Assembly: GCA_047606565.1 (NCBI GenBank)
Contig: JASGEH010000122.1
Coordinates: forward strand, 7,913-71,912
Length of the DNA: 64,000 nt
Source of the DNA: Comamonas_F sp047606565
GTDB taxonomy: Bacteria > Pseudomonadota > Gammaproteobacteria > Burkholderiales > Burkholderiaceae_C
Direction of reading: 5' to 3'
Shown here: positions 27,279 through 37,799 of the stretch, one piece after another
How positions within the stretch are numbered: position 1 is the stretch's first letter
Layout of the letters: each line of letters opens with the position of its first letter
The notes under the pieces: generated by a model
What the model saw: the letters and a program-made list of their open reading frames with translations, nothing else
Told to the model about the DNA's origin: nothing
Databases searched by the model: none
Made by a program: the position numbers and the translations under genes

Positions 27279-27318
27279 CCCCCTCGCCCCTCGCGGGAGA
27301 GGGGTCGGGGGAGAGGGG
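27279..27318. repeat. C/G-rich imperfect hairpin repeat downstream of the MetQ(5) gene
   Basis: A run of C5TCGC4TC faces GAG4TCG5AGAG across a short GCGGG loop; the inner 6 bp (CCCCTC/GAGGGG) pair perfectly and the outer part imperfectly. This type of CCCCTC..GAGGGG hairpin is a common intergenic repeat in GC-rich Proteobacteria. No U-tract follows, so it is at best a rho-assisted terminator or mRNA-stabilising hairpin. Confidence 0.5.
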
Positions 27319-27361
27319 GCCGCGGCATGCGATCGACCTCTGGCGCGGGTGCGGACGTTCC

Positions 27362-27418
27362 TGCATATCGATGTTCCGATTTCGCGTTAAGCCCGGCGTG
27401 CGGCGCTTGCACACTGGG
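27362..27418 (+). promoter_or_regulatory. GCATAT-GATTTC-GCACACT element, copy 1
   Basis: GCATAT at 27363, GATTTC 15 bp later at 27378 and GCACACT at 27409, 46 bp from the first block. The same three blocks with the same distances occur at 39043, 43618 and 59854. CACACT could serve as a -10 box; no -35 box is seen, which would place the upstream blocks at an activator position around -40 to -60. The gsi-like operon starts 95 bp further on. Confidence 0.6.
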
Positions 27419-27504
27419 TGCTTTTGAACGACGGGCTGGCCTGGGCCGGACCCGTGTGCGCATGCTGGATGGAATGAGATGAAGACTGAGCAAGGAAAGG
27501 GCGC

Positions 27505-29244
<1,740 letters not shown>

Positions 29245-29317
29245 GCAGTCGCCAGCCGGGCAGGGCAACGAATCATTGCACTTCAACCCAACAGCATCCC
29301 CGAAAGGAAACCAGGGC

Positions 29318-31012
29318 ATGGACCAGCCAGAGCACATCTTCGACAGCGCCTCCGAGAACGACGAGGTCTTGCATGAAATCCGCCGCCGCCACCTGTTCGG
29401 CCTGACCGGCGCGCTGCTGGCCGGTGGCCTGCTGGGGCCGCTGGCCGTGTCCGAGGCGCAGGCGCGGACGCAGCCGCTGCCCAACACCGAGGATGGCGCC
29501 ACGCCGGGCAGCATTCTGGAAGCCGTGGTGCATCCGGAGCCACCCACGCTGGCCTTTTTCATCAACACCTCGACGCCGGGCCGCGCGGTCACCAGCAAGA
29601 TCTTCGATGGCCTACTGGATTACGGTCCCGACTTCAAGCCGCGCCCGCAACTGGCCGAAAGCGTCGAGGCGTCGGCAGACGGCCTGACCTGGACGCTGAA
29701 GTTGCGAAAGAACGTGTTCTGGCACGACGGCAAGCCGTTCAGCTCGGCCGACGTGAAGTTTTCCGCCGAAGTGATCTGGAAGCAATACGCGCCGACCGCG
29801 CGCCGCATCTTCCAGTACCTCACCAAGGTCGAGGCGCCGGATGCGCACACCATCGTGCTGACGCTCTCCAAGCCCACCCCCGTCATCATCAACGCGCTGG
29901 ACGTGGTGGCCGCGCCCGTCTTGCCGCGCCACCTGTACGAGGGCACGGACATCCCCAACAACCCGCACAACAACAACCCCGTGGGCACGGGGCCGTTCGT
30001 CTTCAAGGAGTGGCAGCGCGGCAGCTACATCCGGCTGGAGAAGTTCGGCAAGTACTGGCAGCCGGGCCGGCCCTATCTGGAGGGCATCACCTGGAAGATC
30101 GTCCCCGACGTATCCGGCCGCGCCAACGCGCTGGAGACGGGCGCGGTGCAATACGGCGAGCGTAATCCGGTGACCTTCGCCGATGCCGACCGGCTGGCGA
30201 AATCCGACAAGCTGGTGGTCAGCACCGAGGGCTACAACGGCTTCGCCGGCTGGCTGTGGCTGATTCCGAACCTGCGCCACCCCATCATTGGCAAGCTCAA
30301 GGTTCGGCAGGCCATCCTGCATGCCATCAACCGCGACGTGTTGGTCAAGACTGTCTGGGGCGGCTACGCCGTGCCGGCCACCGGGCCGGTGTCATCGTTG
30401 CTCAAGACCTTCTACACGCCGGACACGCAGCAATACCCTTTCGACCGCAAGAAGGCCGAGGCGTTGCTGGACGAGGCCGGCTACCCGAAGCAGGCCGACG
30501 GCTGGCGCTTCAAGCTCAACCACGATTTCATTCCGTTTGGCGACGACTACCGCCGCACTGGCGAGTTCGTGCGCCAGGCGCTGCGCGCGGTTGGCATCGA
30601 CGTCACCCTGCGCGCGCTCGATCTCGCCACCTGGACCAAGAACGTCTTTGCCGACTACAACTTCGAGCTGGTCAGCTCCTGGGGCGTCAACTGGCAGGAC
30701 CCGCAGATCGGCGTGGAGCAGCACTACTGGTCCAAGGCCGAGTCCAAGGGCACGCCCTGGTTCAACGCTTCGGGCTACGCCAGCCCCGAAGCCGACCACC
30801 TGCTCGAAGCCGCCCAGACCGAGACCGATCCAGGCCGGCGCGTGGCCATCTACCATGATTTTCAGAAGCTGGTGCAGCGCGACCTGGGGCTGCTCAACCT
30901 CTTCGAGTTCCGCTGGTTCGGCGTGTGGGACAAGCGCCTGCGCAACGTCACCGACACCTTCAACCACAGCCAGAACAACTTCGCGCGGATCTGGCTCGAC
31001 CAGCGAACCTGA
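29318..31012 (+). CDS. Dipeptide/glutathione-type ABC substrate-binding protein (GsiB-like)
   Basis: 564 residues, SBP family 5. Residues 22-28 are RRRHLFG followed by a hydrophobic segment (TGALLAGGLLGPLA), a possible Tat signal placed unusually far into the protein by an acidic N-terminal stretch. Family motifs are FDGLLDYGPDFKPRPQLAES, TWTLKLRKNVFWHDGKPF and NPVGTGPFVFKEW. It starts at ATG 29318 with AAAGGAAA upstream. It would deliver peptide-like ligand to the two following permeases. Confidence 0.88.
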   Translation: MDQPEHIFDSASENDEVLHEIRRRHLFGLTGALLAGGLLGPLAVSEAQARTQPLPNTEDGATPGSILEAVVHPEPPTLAFFINTSTPGRAVTSKIFDGLLDYGPDFKPRPQLAESVEASADGLTWTLKLRKNVFWHDGKPFSSADVKFSAEVIWKQYAPTARRIFQYLTKVEAPDAHTIVLTLSKPTPVIINALDVVAAPVLPRHLYEGTDIPNNPHNNNPVGTGPFVFKEWQRGSYIRLEKFGKYWQPGRPYLEGITWKIVPDVSGRANALETGAVQYGERNPVTFADADRLAKSDKLVVSTEGYNGFAGWLWLIPNLRHPIIGKLKVRQAILHAINRDVLVKTVWGGYAVPATGPVSSLLKTFYTPDTQQYPFDRKKAEALLDEAGYPKQADGWRFKLNHDFIPFGDDYRRTGEFVRQALRAVGIDVTLRALDLATWTKNVFADYNFELVSSWGVNWQDPQIGVEQHYWSKAESKGTPWFNASGYASPEADHLLEAAQTETDPGRRVAIYHDFQKLVQRDLGLLNLFEFRWFGVWDKRLRNVTDTFNHSQNNFARIWLDQRT

Positions 31013-31015
31013 CGG

Positions 31016-32059
31016 ATGAGAAACGTACTGATCGCGCTGCTGCGCCGCCTGCTGCAACTGCTGGGCATCGTGCTGGCCATCGCGGTGCTGAACTTCGCGC
31101 TGCTCAAGGCGCTGCCCGGCGATCTGGTGGACGTGATCGCCAGCGAGAGCGGCAGCGTCACGGCGGACTACGTCACGCAGCTGCGCCAGCTCTACGGACT
31201 GGACCGCAGCACGCCCGAGCAACTGGCCGCCTACGTCGGCCGGCTGGCGCAGGGCGACCTGGGGTATTCGTTCCGCTTTGGCGAGCCGGTGCTCGACCTG
31301 GTGCTCGATCGCCTGCCCGCCACGCTGCTGCTGGTGGGCAGCGCGTTGCTGCTGTCGGTCGCGGCCGGCATCCTGCTGGGCATCGCCTCGGCGCGGCGCC
31401 CGCATGGCGTGGCCGATACGGCGATCTCGGCGCTGGCGACGCTGGGCTACTCGGCGCCGATGTTCTGGACCGCCCTGATGCTGATCGTGCTGTTTGGCGT
31501 GCAGCTCGAATGGCTGCCCATCGGCGGCATCCGCGACGTCAGCGCCAACCACGGCGGCTTGCGCGCCGTGGCGGATCTGCTGGCCCACCTGGTGCTTCCG
31601 GTGCTGACGCTGGCGATCTATTACGTGGCGGTCTACGCGCGGCTGGCGCGCGCCTCGTTCATCGAGACGCTGGCCGAGGACTACATCCGCACCGCGCGGG
31701 CCAAGGGCGCACGCGAGTGGCGCGTGATCTTCGGCCACGCGCTGCGCAATGCCGTGCTGCCGGTGCTGACCATGCTGGGCGTGCAAAGCAGCGCGTTGCT
31801 GGGCGGCTCCATCGTGGTCGAGACGGTGTTCGCCTGGCCGGGGCTGGGCCAGCTCTCGTTCGACGCCATCAAGAGCCGCGATATTCCGGTACTGCTGGCG
31901 GTGCTGCTGTTCAGCGCCGTGTTGGTGGTGGTCTCCAACATCCTGGTCGATCTGGCCCAGGCCGCGCTGGACCCGCGTGTGCGCAAGCCCCGTTCGCTTG
32001 CCACGTCGTCCGCGCCGCCGGCCACCGGCGCTACCACCCGCCCGGGAGAACTGGCATGA
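31016..32059 (+). CDS. Dipeptide/glutathione-type ABC permease (DppB/GsiC-like)
   Basis: 347 residues, DppB family. It has the N-terminal span plus long periplasmic loop typical of DppB (LRQLYGLDRSTPEQLAAYVG), the GDLGYSFRFGEPV stretch and the coupling loop YIRTARAKGAREWRVIFGHA. The start follows the receptor stop by 3 bp. The C-terminal 30 residues form a proline/threonine-rich tail beyond the usual end. The stop overlaps the next start (ATGA). Confidence 0.9.
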   Translation: MRNVLIALLRRLLQLLGIVLAIAVLNFALLKALPGDLVDVIASESGSVTADYVTQLRQLYGLDRSTPEQLAAYVGRLAQGDLGYSFRFGEPVLDLVLDRLPATLLLVGSALLLSVAAGILLGIASARRPHGVADTAISALATLGYSAPMFWTALMLIVLFGVQLEWLPIGGIRDVSANHGGLRAVADLLAHLVLPVLTLAIYYVAVYARLARASFIETLAEDYIRTARAKGAREWRVIFGHALRNAVLPVLTMLGVQSSALLGGSIVVETVFAWPGLGQLSFDAIKSRDIPVLLAVLLFSAVLVVVSNILVDLAQAALDPRVRKPRSLATSSAPPATGATTRPGELA

Positions 32060-32880
32060 AGCGCTGGTACCTGCAACCCTCGATCCTGCTGGGCAGCCTG
32101 ATCTTGCTGCTGGTGGCCGGGGCCGCGCTGCTGGCCGACTGGCTGTTCCCGGACGATCCGCTGGACATGGTGGCGGCACCCTATGTCTGGCCGGGCAGCG
32201 ATCCGGCCACGCCGCTGGGCACCGACCTGATGGGGCGCGATCTTCTGGCCGGGCTGGTGCATGGCGCCCGCGTCTCGCTGCTGGTGGGGCTGTCCTCGGC
32301 CATCATTTCGCTGCTGATCGGCGTGGCCATCGGGGCGCTGGCCGGTTTTTATGGCGGCCGGATCGACGCGCTGCTCACGCGCGTGACCGAGTTCTTCCAG
32401 ACCATCCCGGCCTTCCTGCTGGCGATCATCCTGGTGGCCATCCTGAAGCCATCGGTCACGACCATCGTGTTCGCGCTGGGCGTGACGTCGTGGACCAGCA
32501 TCGCCCGGCTGGTGCGTAGCGAGTTCATCGCGCTGCGCGAACGTGAGTTCGTGCGCGCCGCCGTGGCGCTGGGTGCCAGTGATGCCCATGTGGTGCTGCG
32601 CGAGATCTTGCCCAATGCCTGGACGCCGGTGGTCGTCTCGACCGCGCTGCTGGTGGCCAACGCCATCCTGTCGGAGGCCGGGCTGTCCTTCCTGGGGCTG
32701 GGCGACCCGAACGTGGTGAGCTGGGGCTCGATGATCGGCCTCGGGCGCGACGCGTTGCGCACCGGCTGGTACATGACTGCCATTCCGGGTCTGGCCATCG
32801 TGCTGACCGTGCTCAGTCTCAATCTGCTGAGCGATGCGCTGCACGCGGCGCTGAACCCGCGTCTGCGGCGTCAGCGTTGA
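32056..32880 (+). CDS. Dipeptide/glutathione-type ABC permease (DppC/GsiD-like)
   Basis: 274 residues, DppC family: N-terminal span, then PLGTDLMGRDLLAGLVHGAR, FFQTIPAFLLAIILVA, the EAA loop FVRAAVALGASDAHVVLREI and the C-terminal LSEAGLSFLGLGDPN. It makes a heterodimeric channel with the preceding permease. The ATG at 32056 is chosen for the ATGA overlap with the DppB-like gene. Last gene of the gsi-like operon. Confidence 0.91.
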   Translation: MKRWYLQPSILLGSLILLLVAGAALLADWLFPDDPLDMVAAPYVWPGSDPATPLGTDLMGRDLLAGLVHGARVSLLVGLSSAIISLLIGVAIGALAGFYGGRIDALLTRVTEFFQTIPAFLLAIILVAILKPSVTTIVFALGVTSWTSIARLVRSEFIALREREFVRAAVALGASDAHVVLREILPNAWTPVVVSTALLVANAILSEAGLSFLGLGDPNVVSWGSMIGLGRDALRTGWYMTAIPGLAIVLTVLSLNLLSDALHAALNPRLRRQR

Positions 32881-33028
32881 AGCGGCCCTGGGTGCGGTGG
32901 GCCCTCGAACCCGAACCGATGACGATGGACCGGTGGCGGGCAGAGGTGTCGAATGGGGTGTTGGTCTGCGGTCAGAAAACCAGCATTTTGTTCATAGGGA
33001 AACAGCTTTCCTTGCTATTAAAGATACA

Positions 33029-33058
33029 CATAACCTAGACCAGAAATCTTCGATTCCG
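33029..33058. promoter_or_regulatory. Shared upstream element, copy 2 (CATAACCTAGAC type)
   Basis: CATAACCTAGAC, then AAATCTT at 33044 and GATTCCG at 33052, with the same spacing as at 15654-15683 (23 of 30 bases identical). It sits 71 bp before the ribose-type receptor gene in the 248-bp gap after the gsi-like operon, preceded by an AT-rich patch. Role unknown; probably a shared operator or promoter. Confidence 0.55.
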
Positions 33059-33128
33059 AGGGGCGGGCTTCTGTCCAGAATGGCAGTCGCCCCCGCCGTT
33101 GGGCGGGCTGTTCCAGGAGTGAAGTCCG

Positions 33129-34127
33129 ATGATTGACCAACCCTTCGCCCGCCGCCGGTTCCTGCTGGCTGGCGCGGCCTTGTCCCTGCCGCTGGCCGGC
33201 GCGCGCGCGATTGCCGCCGGGGCGGATGCCGGTGCCAGCGTGCCGTCGCTGGCGGGCAAGCGCATCGCCATCAGCGCGACTGGCACCAGCCACTATTTCG
33301 ACATCAAGGCCTTTCAGGCGCAGATCGACGAGGTCAAGCGCCTGGGCGGTACGCCGATCACGCTGGATGCCGGGCGCAATGACAAGAACCTGGTCACGCA
33401 GCTGCAGAACGTGGTCACGCAAAAGCCCGACGCGGTGATTCAGACGCTGGGCACGCTCAGCGTGATCGAGCCCTGGCTCAAGCGCATCCGCGCAGCCGGC
33501 ATCCCGCTGTTCACCATCGACGTGCCGACCGAGCACAGCCTCAACAACACCACTTCCGACAACCACGCCGCCGGCCGGCAACTGGCCGAGCAACTGGCGC
33601 GCGATGCGGGCGGGCAGGGCAACATCCTGGTGTTCAATGGCTTTTACGGCGTGCCGGTCTGCAAGATCCGCTACGACGAGTTGCAGAAGGTGTTGGCGCA
33701 GCATCCCGGGCTGAAGATTCTGCAGCCCGAGCTGCGCGACGTGATTCCCAACACCGTGCAGGATGCGCGCGGGCAGATTGCGGCGCTGCTCAACAAATAC
33801 CCCAAGGGCCAGGTGGCGGCGATCTGGTCGGCCTGGGACATCCCGCAGCTCGGCGCCAGCCAGGCGCTGCTGGAGGCCGGCCGCACCGAGGTCAAGACCT
33901 ATGGCGTCGATGGCACCCCTGAGGTGCTGGCGCTGCTGCGCCAGCAGCCCTCGCCCATTGGCGCGGTGGTGGCGCAGCAGCCGGCGCTGATCGGCAAGAC
34001 GGCCGTGCAGAACGTGGCGCGCTACCTGGCCGGCCAGCGTGACCTGCCGGCCGAGACCCACGTCGCCACGCTGCTGACGACGCGCGACAACCTGGCCGAG
34101 GTGCAGCAACTGCGGGGAGATGCCTGA
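33129..34127 (+). CDS. Ribose-type (RbsB-like) ABC substrate-binding protein (A)
   Basis: 332 residues, periplasmic-binding-protein type 1 fold. RRRFLLAG at residues 8-15 followed by LSLPLAGARAIAAG is a good twin-arginine signal. The mature part shows GKRIAISATGTSHYFDIKAFQ, PDAVIQTLGTL, FTIDVPTEHSLNNTTSDN and AWDIPQLGASQAL. AGGAG lies 9 nt before the ATG. It is the first of two tandem paralogous receptors for one importer. The ligand is unknown; the fold class covers sugars, autoinducer-2 and other small polar molecules. Confidence 0.87.
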   Translation: MIDQPFARRRFLLAGAALSLPLAGARAIAAGADAGASVPSLAGKRIAISATGTSHYFDIKAFQAQIDEVKRLGGTPITLDAGRNDKNLVTQLQNVVTQKPDAVIQTLGTLSVIEPWLKRIRAAGIPLFTIDVPTEHSLNNTTSDNHAAGRQLAEQLARDAGGQGNILVFNGFYGVPVCKIRYDELQKVLAQHPGLKILQPELRDVIPNTVQDARGQIAALLNKYPKGQVAAIWSAWDIPQLGASQALLEAGRTEVKTYGVDGTPEVLALLRQQPSPIGAVVAQQPALIGKTAVQNVARYLAGQRDLPAETHVATLLTTRDNLAEVQQLRGDA

Positions 34128-35179
34128 TGAGCGCCGAACCTTCCAATGCCGGGGCGGGCGTGCAGCGCCGCACGCTGTTTGGCGGCGCCGGCGGGGCGCT
34201 GCTGGCGCTGGGCCTGGGGCAGGGCGCCCAGGCACAGGGGCAGGGGCAGGTGCGCCCGGTGGCGCCGGACGCGGGCTCCGACGATGCGAACGTGCCCTCG
34301 CTGGCGGGCAAGCGCATCGCCATCAGCACCGTGGGCACCAGCATCTATTTCGACAGCCGCGCCTTCGCGGCGCAGGTCGAGGAGGTCAAGCGCCTGGGCG
34401 GCACGCCGATCACGCTGGATGCGGGCCGCAACGACCAGGCGATGGTGCGGCAGTTGCAGAACGTGGTCACGCAAAAGCCCGACGCGGTGATCCACACCCT
34501 GGGCACGCTGAGCATCATCGACCCGTGGTTCAAGCGCATCGCGGCGGCGGGCATTCCGCTGTTCACCATCGAGGTGCCTTCGCAGTACAGCGTCAACACC
34601 ATCTCGGCCGACAACTGGACCACCGGCCTGGTGCTGGCCAAGAAGCTGGTGCAAGACTTGCGCGGGCAGGGCCGCATCCTGGCCTTCAACGGCTTCTACG
34701 GCGTGCCCAGCTGCGGCATCCGCTACGACCAGCTTCGGCTGGTGCTCAAGTACTACCCGCGCATCGAGATTCTCCAGCCCGAGCTGCGCGACGTGATTCC
34801 CAACACCGTGCAGGACGCGCGCGGGCAGGTTGCCGCGCTGTTGGGCAAATACCCCAAGGGTCAGCTCGACGCGATCTGGACGGCCTGGGACCTGCCGCAG
34901 CTCGGCGCCAGCCAGGCGCTGATCGAGGCTGGCCGCACCGAAGTCAAGACCTATGGCGTCGATGGCACGCCCGAGGTGCTGGATCTGCTGAAAAAGCCTG
35001 GCACGCCGGTGGCGGCGGTGGTGGCGCAGCAGCCCGCGCTGATCGGCCGCACCGCCGTGCGCAACGTGGCGCGCTACCTGGCCGGGCAGAAAGACCTGCC
35101 AAAGGAAACCTTCGTCGACACCCTGCTGACCACCGCCGCCAACGTGGACGAGGTCCGGCGCATCCGGGGCGACGCCTGA
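34127..35179 (+). CDS. Ribose-type (RbsB-like) ABC substrate-binding protein (B)
   Basis: 350 residues and a close paralogue of the preceding gene through its whole length; long blocks such as LQPELRDVIPNTVQDARGQ and TEVKTYGVDGTPEVL are identical. It differs at ligand-loop positions (IEVPSQYSVNTISADNW versus IDVPTEHSLNNTTSDN), which suggests a related but different ligand. The N-terminus has QRRTLFGG and a hydrophobic run, a weaker Tat-like signal. The start overlaps the previous stop (TGATG arrangement). Confidence 0.87.
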   Translation: MSAEPSNAGAGVQRRTLFGGAGGALLALGLGQGAQAQGQGQVRPVAPDAGSDDANVPSLAGKRIAISTVGTSIYFDSRAFAAQVEEVKRLGGTPITLDAGRNDQAMVRQLQNVVTQKPDAVIHTLGTLSIIDPWFKRIAAAGIPLFTIEVPSQYSVNTISADNWTTGLVLAKKLVQDLRGQGRILAFNGFYGVPSCGIRYDQLRLVLKYYPRIEILQPELRDVIPNTVQDARGQVAALLGKYPKGQLDAIWTAWDLPQLGASQALIEAGRTEVKTYGVDGTPEVLDLLKKPGTPVAAVVAQQPALIGRTAVRNVARYLAGQKDLPKETFVDTLLTTAANVDEVRRIRGDA

Positions 35180-36732
35180 TGGCCGAGGCGCCTGTTCTGG
35201 AGCTGCTGGACGTGCACAAGCGTTTCGGCGCCACCCAGGCCCTGGCCGGCGCCAGCCTGCGCGTGGCGCGCGGCAGCGTGCACGGGTTGGTGGGCGAGAA
35301 CGGCGCCGGCAAGTCCACCCTCATCAAGGTGCTGGCCGGCATCCACCGGCCCGATGCGGGCGTGATCCGGCTCGACGGCCGCGCCCACAGCCACTTCAGC
35401 CCGCGCCAGGCCGAGCGCCTGGGCGTGCAGTTCATCCACCAGGAGCGGCTGCTGCCGGCCCGCTTCACCGTGGGCGAGGCGCTGTTCTTCGGCCACGAGC
35501 TGCGTCGCGGGCCGCTGCTCGACCGCCGCGCGCAGGAGCGCGAGGCGCAGCGGCTGCTGCGCGAATATTTCGACGTGGCGCTGCCGCCCGGCGCGCTGAT
35601 CGGCGAGCTGGGCAGCGCCGAGCAGCAGGTGGTGCAGATCACCCGCGCGCTGCTGGCGCGGCCGCGCGTGCTGGTGTTCGACGAGCCCAGCGTGGCGCTG
35701 GTGCGGCGCGAGGTCGAGCAGTTGCTGCGCATCGTGCGGCGCCTGCGCGACGAGGGGCTGGCGATCGTCTATATCTCGCACTACCTGCAGGAGATCGAGC
35801 ACCTGTGCGACCGCGTGACCGTGCTGCGCAACGGGCGCGACGTGGCCGAGGTCGATCCGCGCACCACGCCGCTGCCGGAGATCGCGCGGCTGATGGTCAA
35901 CCGCGAGGTCGGCGAGATGTACCCCAAGCCGGCCGTCGCGCGCGGCGCGCCGCTGCTGCAGGTGCGCGGCCTGGGGCGTGAACGGGCCTACGAGGACGTG
36001 ACGCTGACGGTGCACGCCGGCGAGATCGTCGGGCTGACCGGGCTGGTCGGCTCCGGCGCCAAGGAGCTGGTGCGCGGCCTGTTCGGCCTGCTGCCGCCGC
36101 AACGCGGCGAGATCCGGCTCGACGGCCGCCTGCTGCGCCTGCCCACGCCGCAGCAGGCGGTGGCCGCCGGCGTCGCGCTGCTGCCCGAGGAGCGCCGCCG
36201 CCAGGGCGTGGCGCTGGACCTGAGCGTGCAGGAGAACGTCACGCTGGCCGACCTGGGGCGCTTCACCCGCTGGGGCCGCCGGGGCCTGTTCGGCCTGCTC
36301 TCGCGCCGGCGCGAACAGGCCGAGGCGCGCGCGCTGATCGCGCGGCTGGCCATCAAGGCCGATGGCCCGCAGGCCGCGGTGCGCAACTTGAGCGGCGGCA
36401 ACCAGCAGAAGGTGGCGTTGGCCAAGTGGCTGGCGCGGCAGTCGCGCCTGTACCTGCTCGACGAGCCCAGCGTGGGCATCGACATCGGCGCCAAGGTCGA
36501 GCTCTACCGCGCCATCGGCGAGCTGGCGGCGCAGGGTGCGGGCGTGCTGATCCTGTCGTCCGACCTGCCCGAGCTGCTGGGGCTGGCCGACCGCATCGTC
36601 GTGCTGCACCGGGGCCGCGTGGCGGCCGAATTCGCCGCCGGCGAGGCCGACAGCGACGCGCTGCTGGCCGTGGCCACGGGCGCGGCGCGGCAGCCGGCCC
36701 GGGCCCTGGAAACGGAGGCTGCGCATGGTTGA
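35179..36732 (+). CDS. Ribose-type ABC importer, double ATP-binding protein (RbsA-like)
   Basis: 517 residues with two nucleotide-binding domains. Domain 1 has Walker A GENGAGKST at 39-47, but its signature reads LGSAEQQ and its D-loop DEPSVALV instead of the usual LSVAEQQ-like and DEPTAAL. Domain 2 has the degenerate sugar-type Walker A GLVGSGAKE, the signature LSGGNQQK and DEPSVGIDIGAK. It energises uptake by the two permeases that follow. The start overlaps the previous stop by 1 bp and the 3' end overlaps the first permease gene by 8 bp. Confidence 0.89.
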   Translation: MAEAPVLELLDVHKRFGATQALAGASLRVARGSVHGLVGENGAGKSTLIKVLAGIHRPDAGVIRLDGRAHSHFSPRQAERLGVQFIHQERLLPARFTVGEALFFGHELRRGPLLDRRAQEREAQRLLREYFDVALPPGALIGELGSAEQQVVQITRALLARPRVLVFDEPSVALVRREVEQLLRIVRRLRDEGLAIVYISHYLQEIEHLCDRVTVLRNGRDVAEVDPRTTPLPEIARLMVNREVGEMYPKPAVARGAPLLQVRGLGRERAYEDVTLTVHAGEIVGLTGLVGSGAKELVRGLFGLLPPQRGEIRLDGRLLRLPTPQQAVAAGVALLPEERRRQGVALDLSVQENVTLADLGRFTRWGRRGLFGLLSRRREQAEARALIARLAIKADGPQAAVRNLSGGNQQKVALAKWLARQSRLYLLDEPSVGIDIGAKVELYRAIGELAAQGAGVLILSSDLPELLGLADRIVVLHRGRVAAEFAAGEADSDALLAVATGAARQPARALETEAAHG

Positions 36733-37786
36733 ACTGGCTGGACGGGCTGAACTGGCTGAACGGGCTCAAGCACCTGAAGCGCTGGCGCGAGGGGCGTCGC
36801 CGGCGCAGGTGAAGCCGGCGCCGAGCCTCCCGGTGGCGCGCCCGCTGGCGGTGCGGCTGCTGCGGCACGGCGCCGCGCTGGCCTTCGCCGCCATCTTCCT
36901 GTTCTTCGCGCTGGCGGCGCCCAACTTCCTGTCCTGGGTCAACCTGGCCAACGTGCTGGCGCAGTCGGCCATCCTGGGCATCCTGGCCTTCGGGCTGACC
37001 CTGGTCATCATCGGGGGCGGCTCCAACGTGGTCTCGGGCGGGCTCGACCTGTCGGTGGCGGCCAACCTGGGGCTGTCGGCGGCGGTCTATGCCAGCCTCA
37101 ACAACGCGGGCGCCGGGGCCACCGCCAGCATCGGCCTGACGCTGCTGGCGGCGCTGGCGGCCGGGGCGCTCAACGGCGTGGCGGTGGCTTGGTTGCGCCT
37201 GCCGCCGCTGCTGGCCACGCTGGCGAGCATGAACCTGCTGGCCGGCCTGGAGCTGGTGCTGACCGAGAACACCGTGCTGCCCACCGACGCGCCGCTGCTG
37301 GAATGGCTGAGCTTCGGCCAGTGGCTGGGCCTGCCGGCGTTGGCCTGGCTGCTGCTGGCCGCCGCCGCCGTGCTGGCGTTGGTGGTGCAGCACACTCCGC
37401 TCGGCCTGCGCCTGTACGCGGTGGGCGAGTACCCGGAGGCGGCGCGTGCGGCCGGGCTGCCGGTGGCGGCCTATGTGTTCGGCAGCTACGTGGCCAGCGG
37501 CCTGTGCGCGGGCGTGGCCGCGTTCGCCTCGGCGGCGTGGTTCAGCGGCAGCACCACTGGGTCGGGCGAGCTGCTGCTGCCGGTGGTGGCGATCGCCTTC
37601 CTGGGCGTGGTGTTCTCGCGCCGCCTGCTGCCCAGCATCGTCGGCACGCTGCTGGCGACGCTGCTGGTGGGCTGCCTGGCCAATGGCTTCCAGTTGCTCA
37701 ATGTTTCGAGCTTCTGGGTCAACGGCGTGCAGGGCGTGCTGATTTTGCTGGTGGTGGCGGTCTCCAGCGTGGCGCGGCAGAAATGA
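36725..37786 (+). CDS. Ribose-type ABC permease (RbsC-like, 1)
   Basis: 353 residues. About 40 hydrophilic residues precede 8-10 membrane spans. Family stretches are FALAAPNFLSWVNLANVLAQ, GGLDLSVAANLGLSAAV and GELLLPVVAIAFLGVVFSRR. The N-terminal codons contain an 18-bp tandem repeat that produces VELAGR/AELAER. An alternative start further downstream would remove this repeat. It forms a channel with the following permease. Confidence 0.87.
   Translation: MVELAGRAELAERAQAPEALARGASPAQVKPAPSLPVARPLAVRLLRHGAALAFAAIFLFFALAAPNFLSWVNLANVLAQSAILGILAFGLTLVIIGGGSNVVSGGLDLSVAANLGLSAAVYASLNNAGAGATASIGLTLLAALAAGALNGVAVAWLRLPPLLATLASMNLLAGLELVLTENTVLPTDAPLLEWLSFGQWLGLPALAWLLLAAAAVLALVVQHTPLGLRLYAVGEYPEAARAAGLPVAAYVFGSYVASGLCAGVAAFASAAWFSGSTTGSGELLLPVVAIAFLGVVFSRRLLPSIVGTLLATLLVGCLANGFQLLNVSSFWVNGVQGVLILLVVAVSSVARQK
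36727..36770 (+). repeat. 18-bp tandem repeat at the permease start (2.4 copies)
   Basis: Units 36727-36744 and 36745-36762 (GGTTGAACTGGCTGGACG and GGCTGAACTGGCTGAACG) differ at two bases, and a partial third unit follows to 36770. The repeat overlaps the end of the ATPase gene and the first 15 codons of the permease gene, in frame with the latter, so copy-number change would add or remove six residues without a frameshift. Confidence 0.75.
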
Positions 37787-37799
37787 CAGGAGGCCCTCC

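Noticed and set aside
30392..32179. A 595-codon minus-strand open frame opposite the peptide importer genes
   Set aside because: His/Gln/Arg-rich shadow sequence; the plus strand shows clear receptor and permease families with ATGA coupling.
36727..36770. CRISPR-like repeat
   Set aside because: Units are directly adjacent without spacers and lie inside coding sequence.
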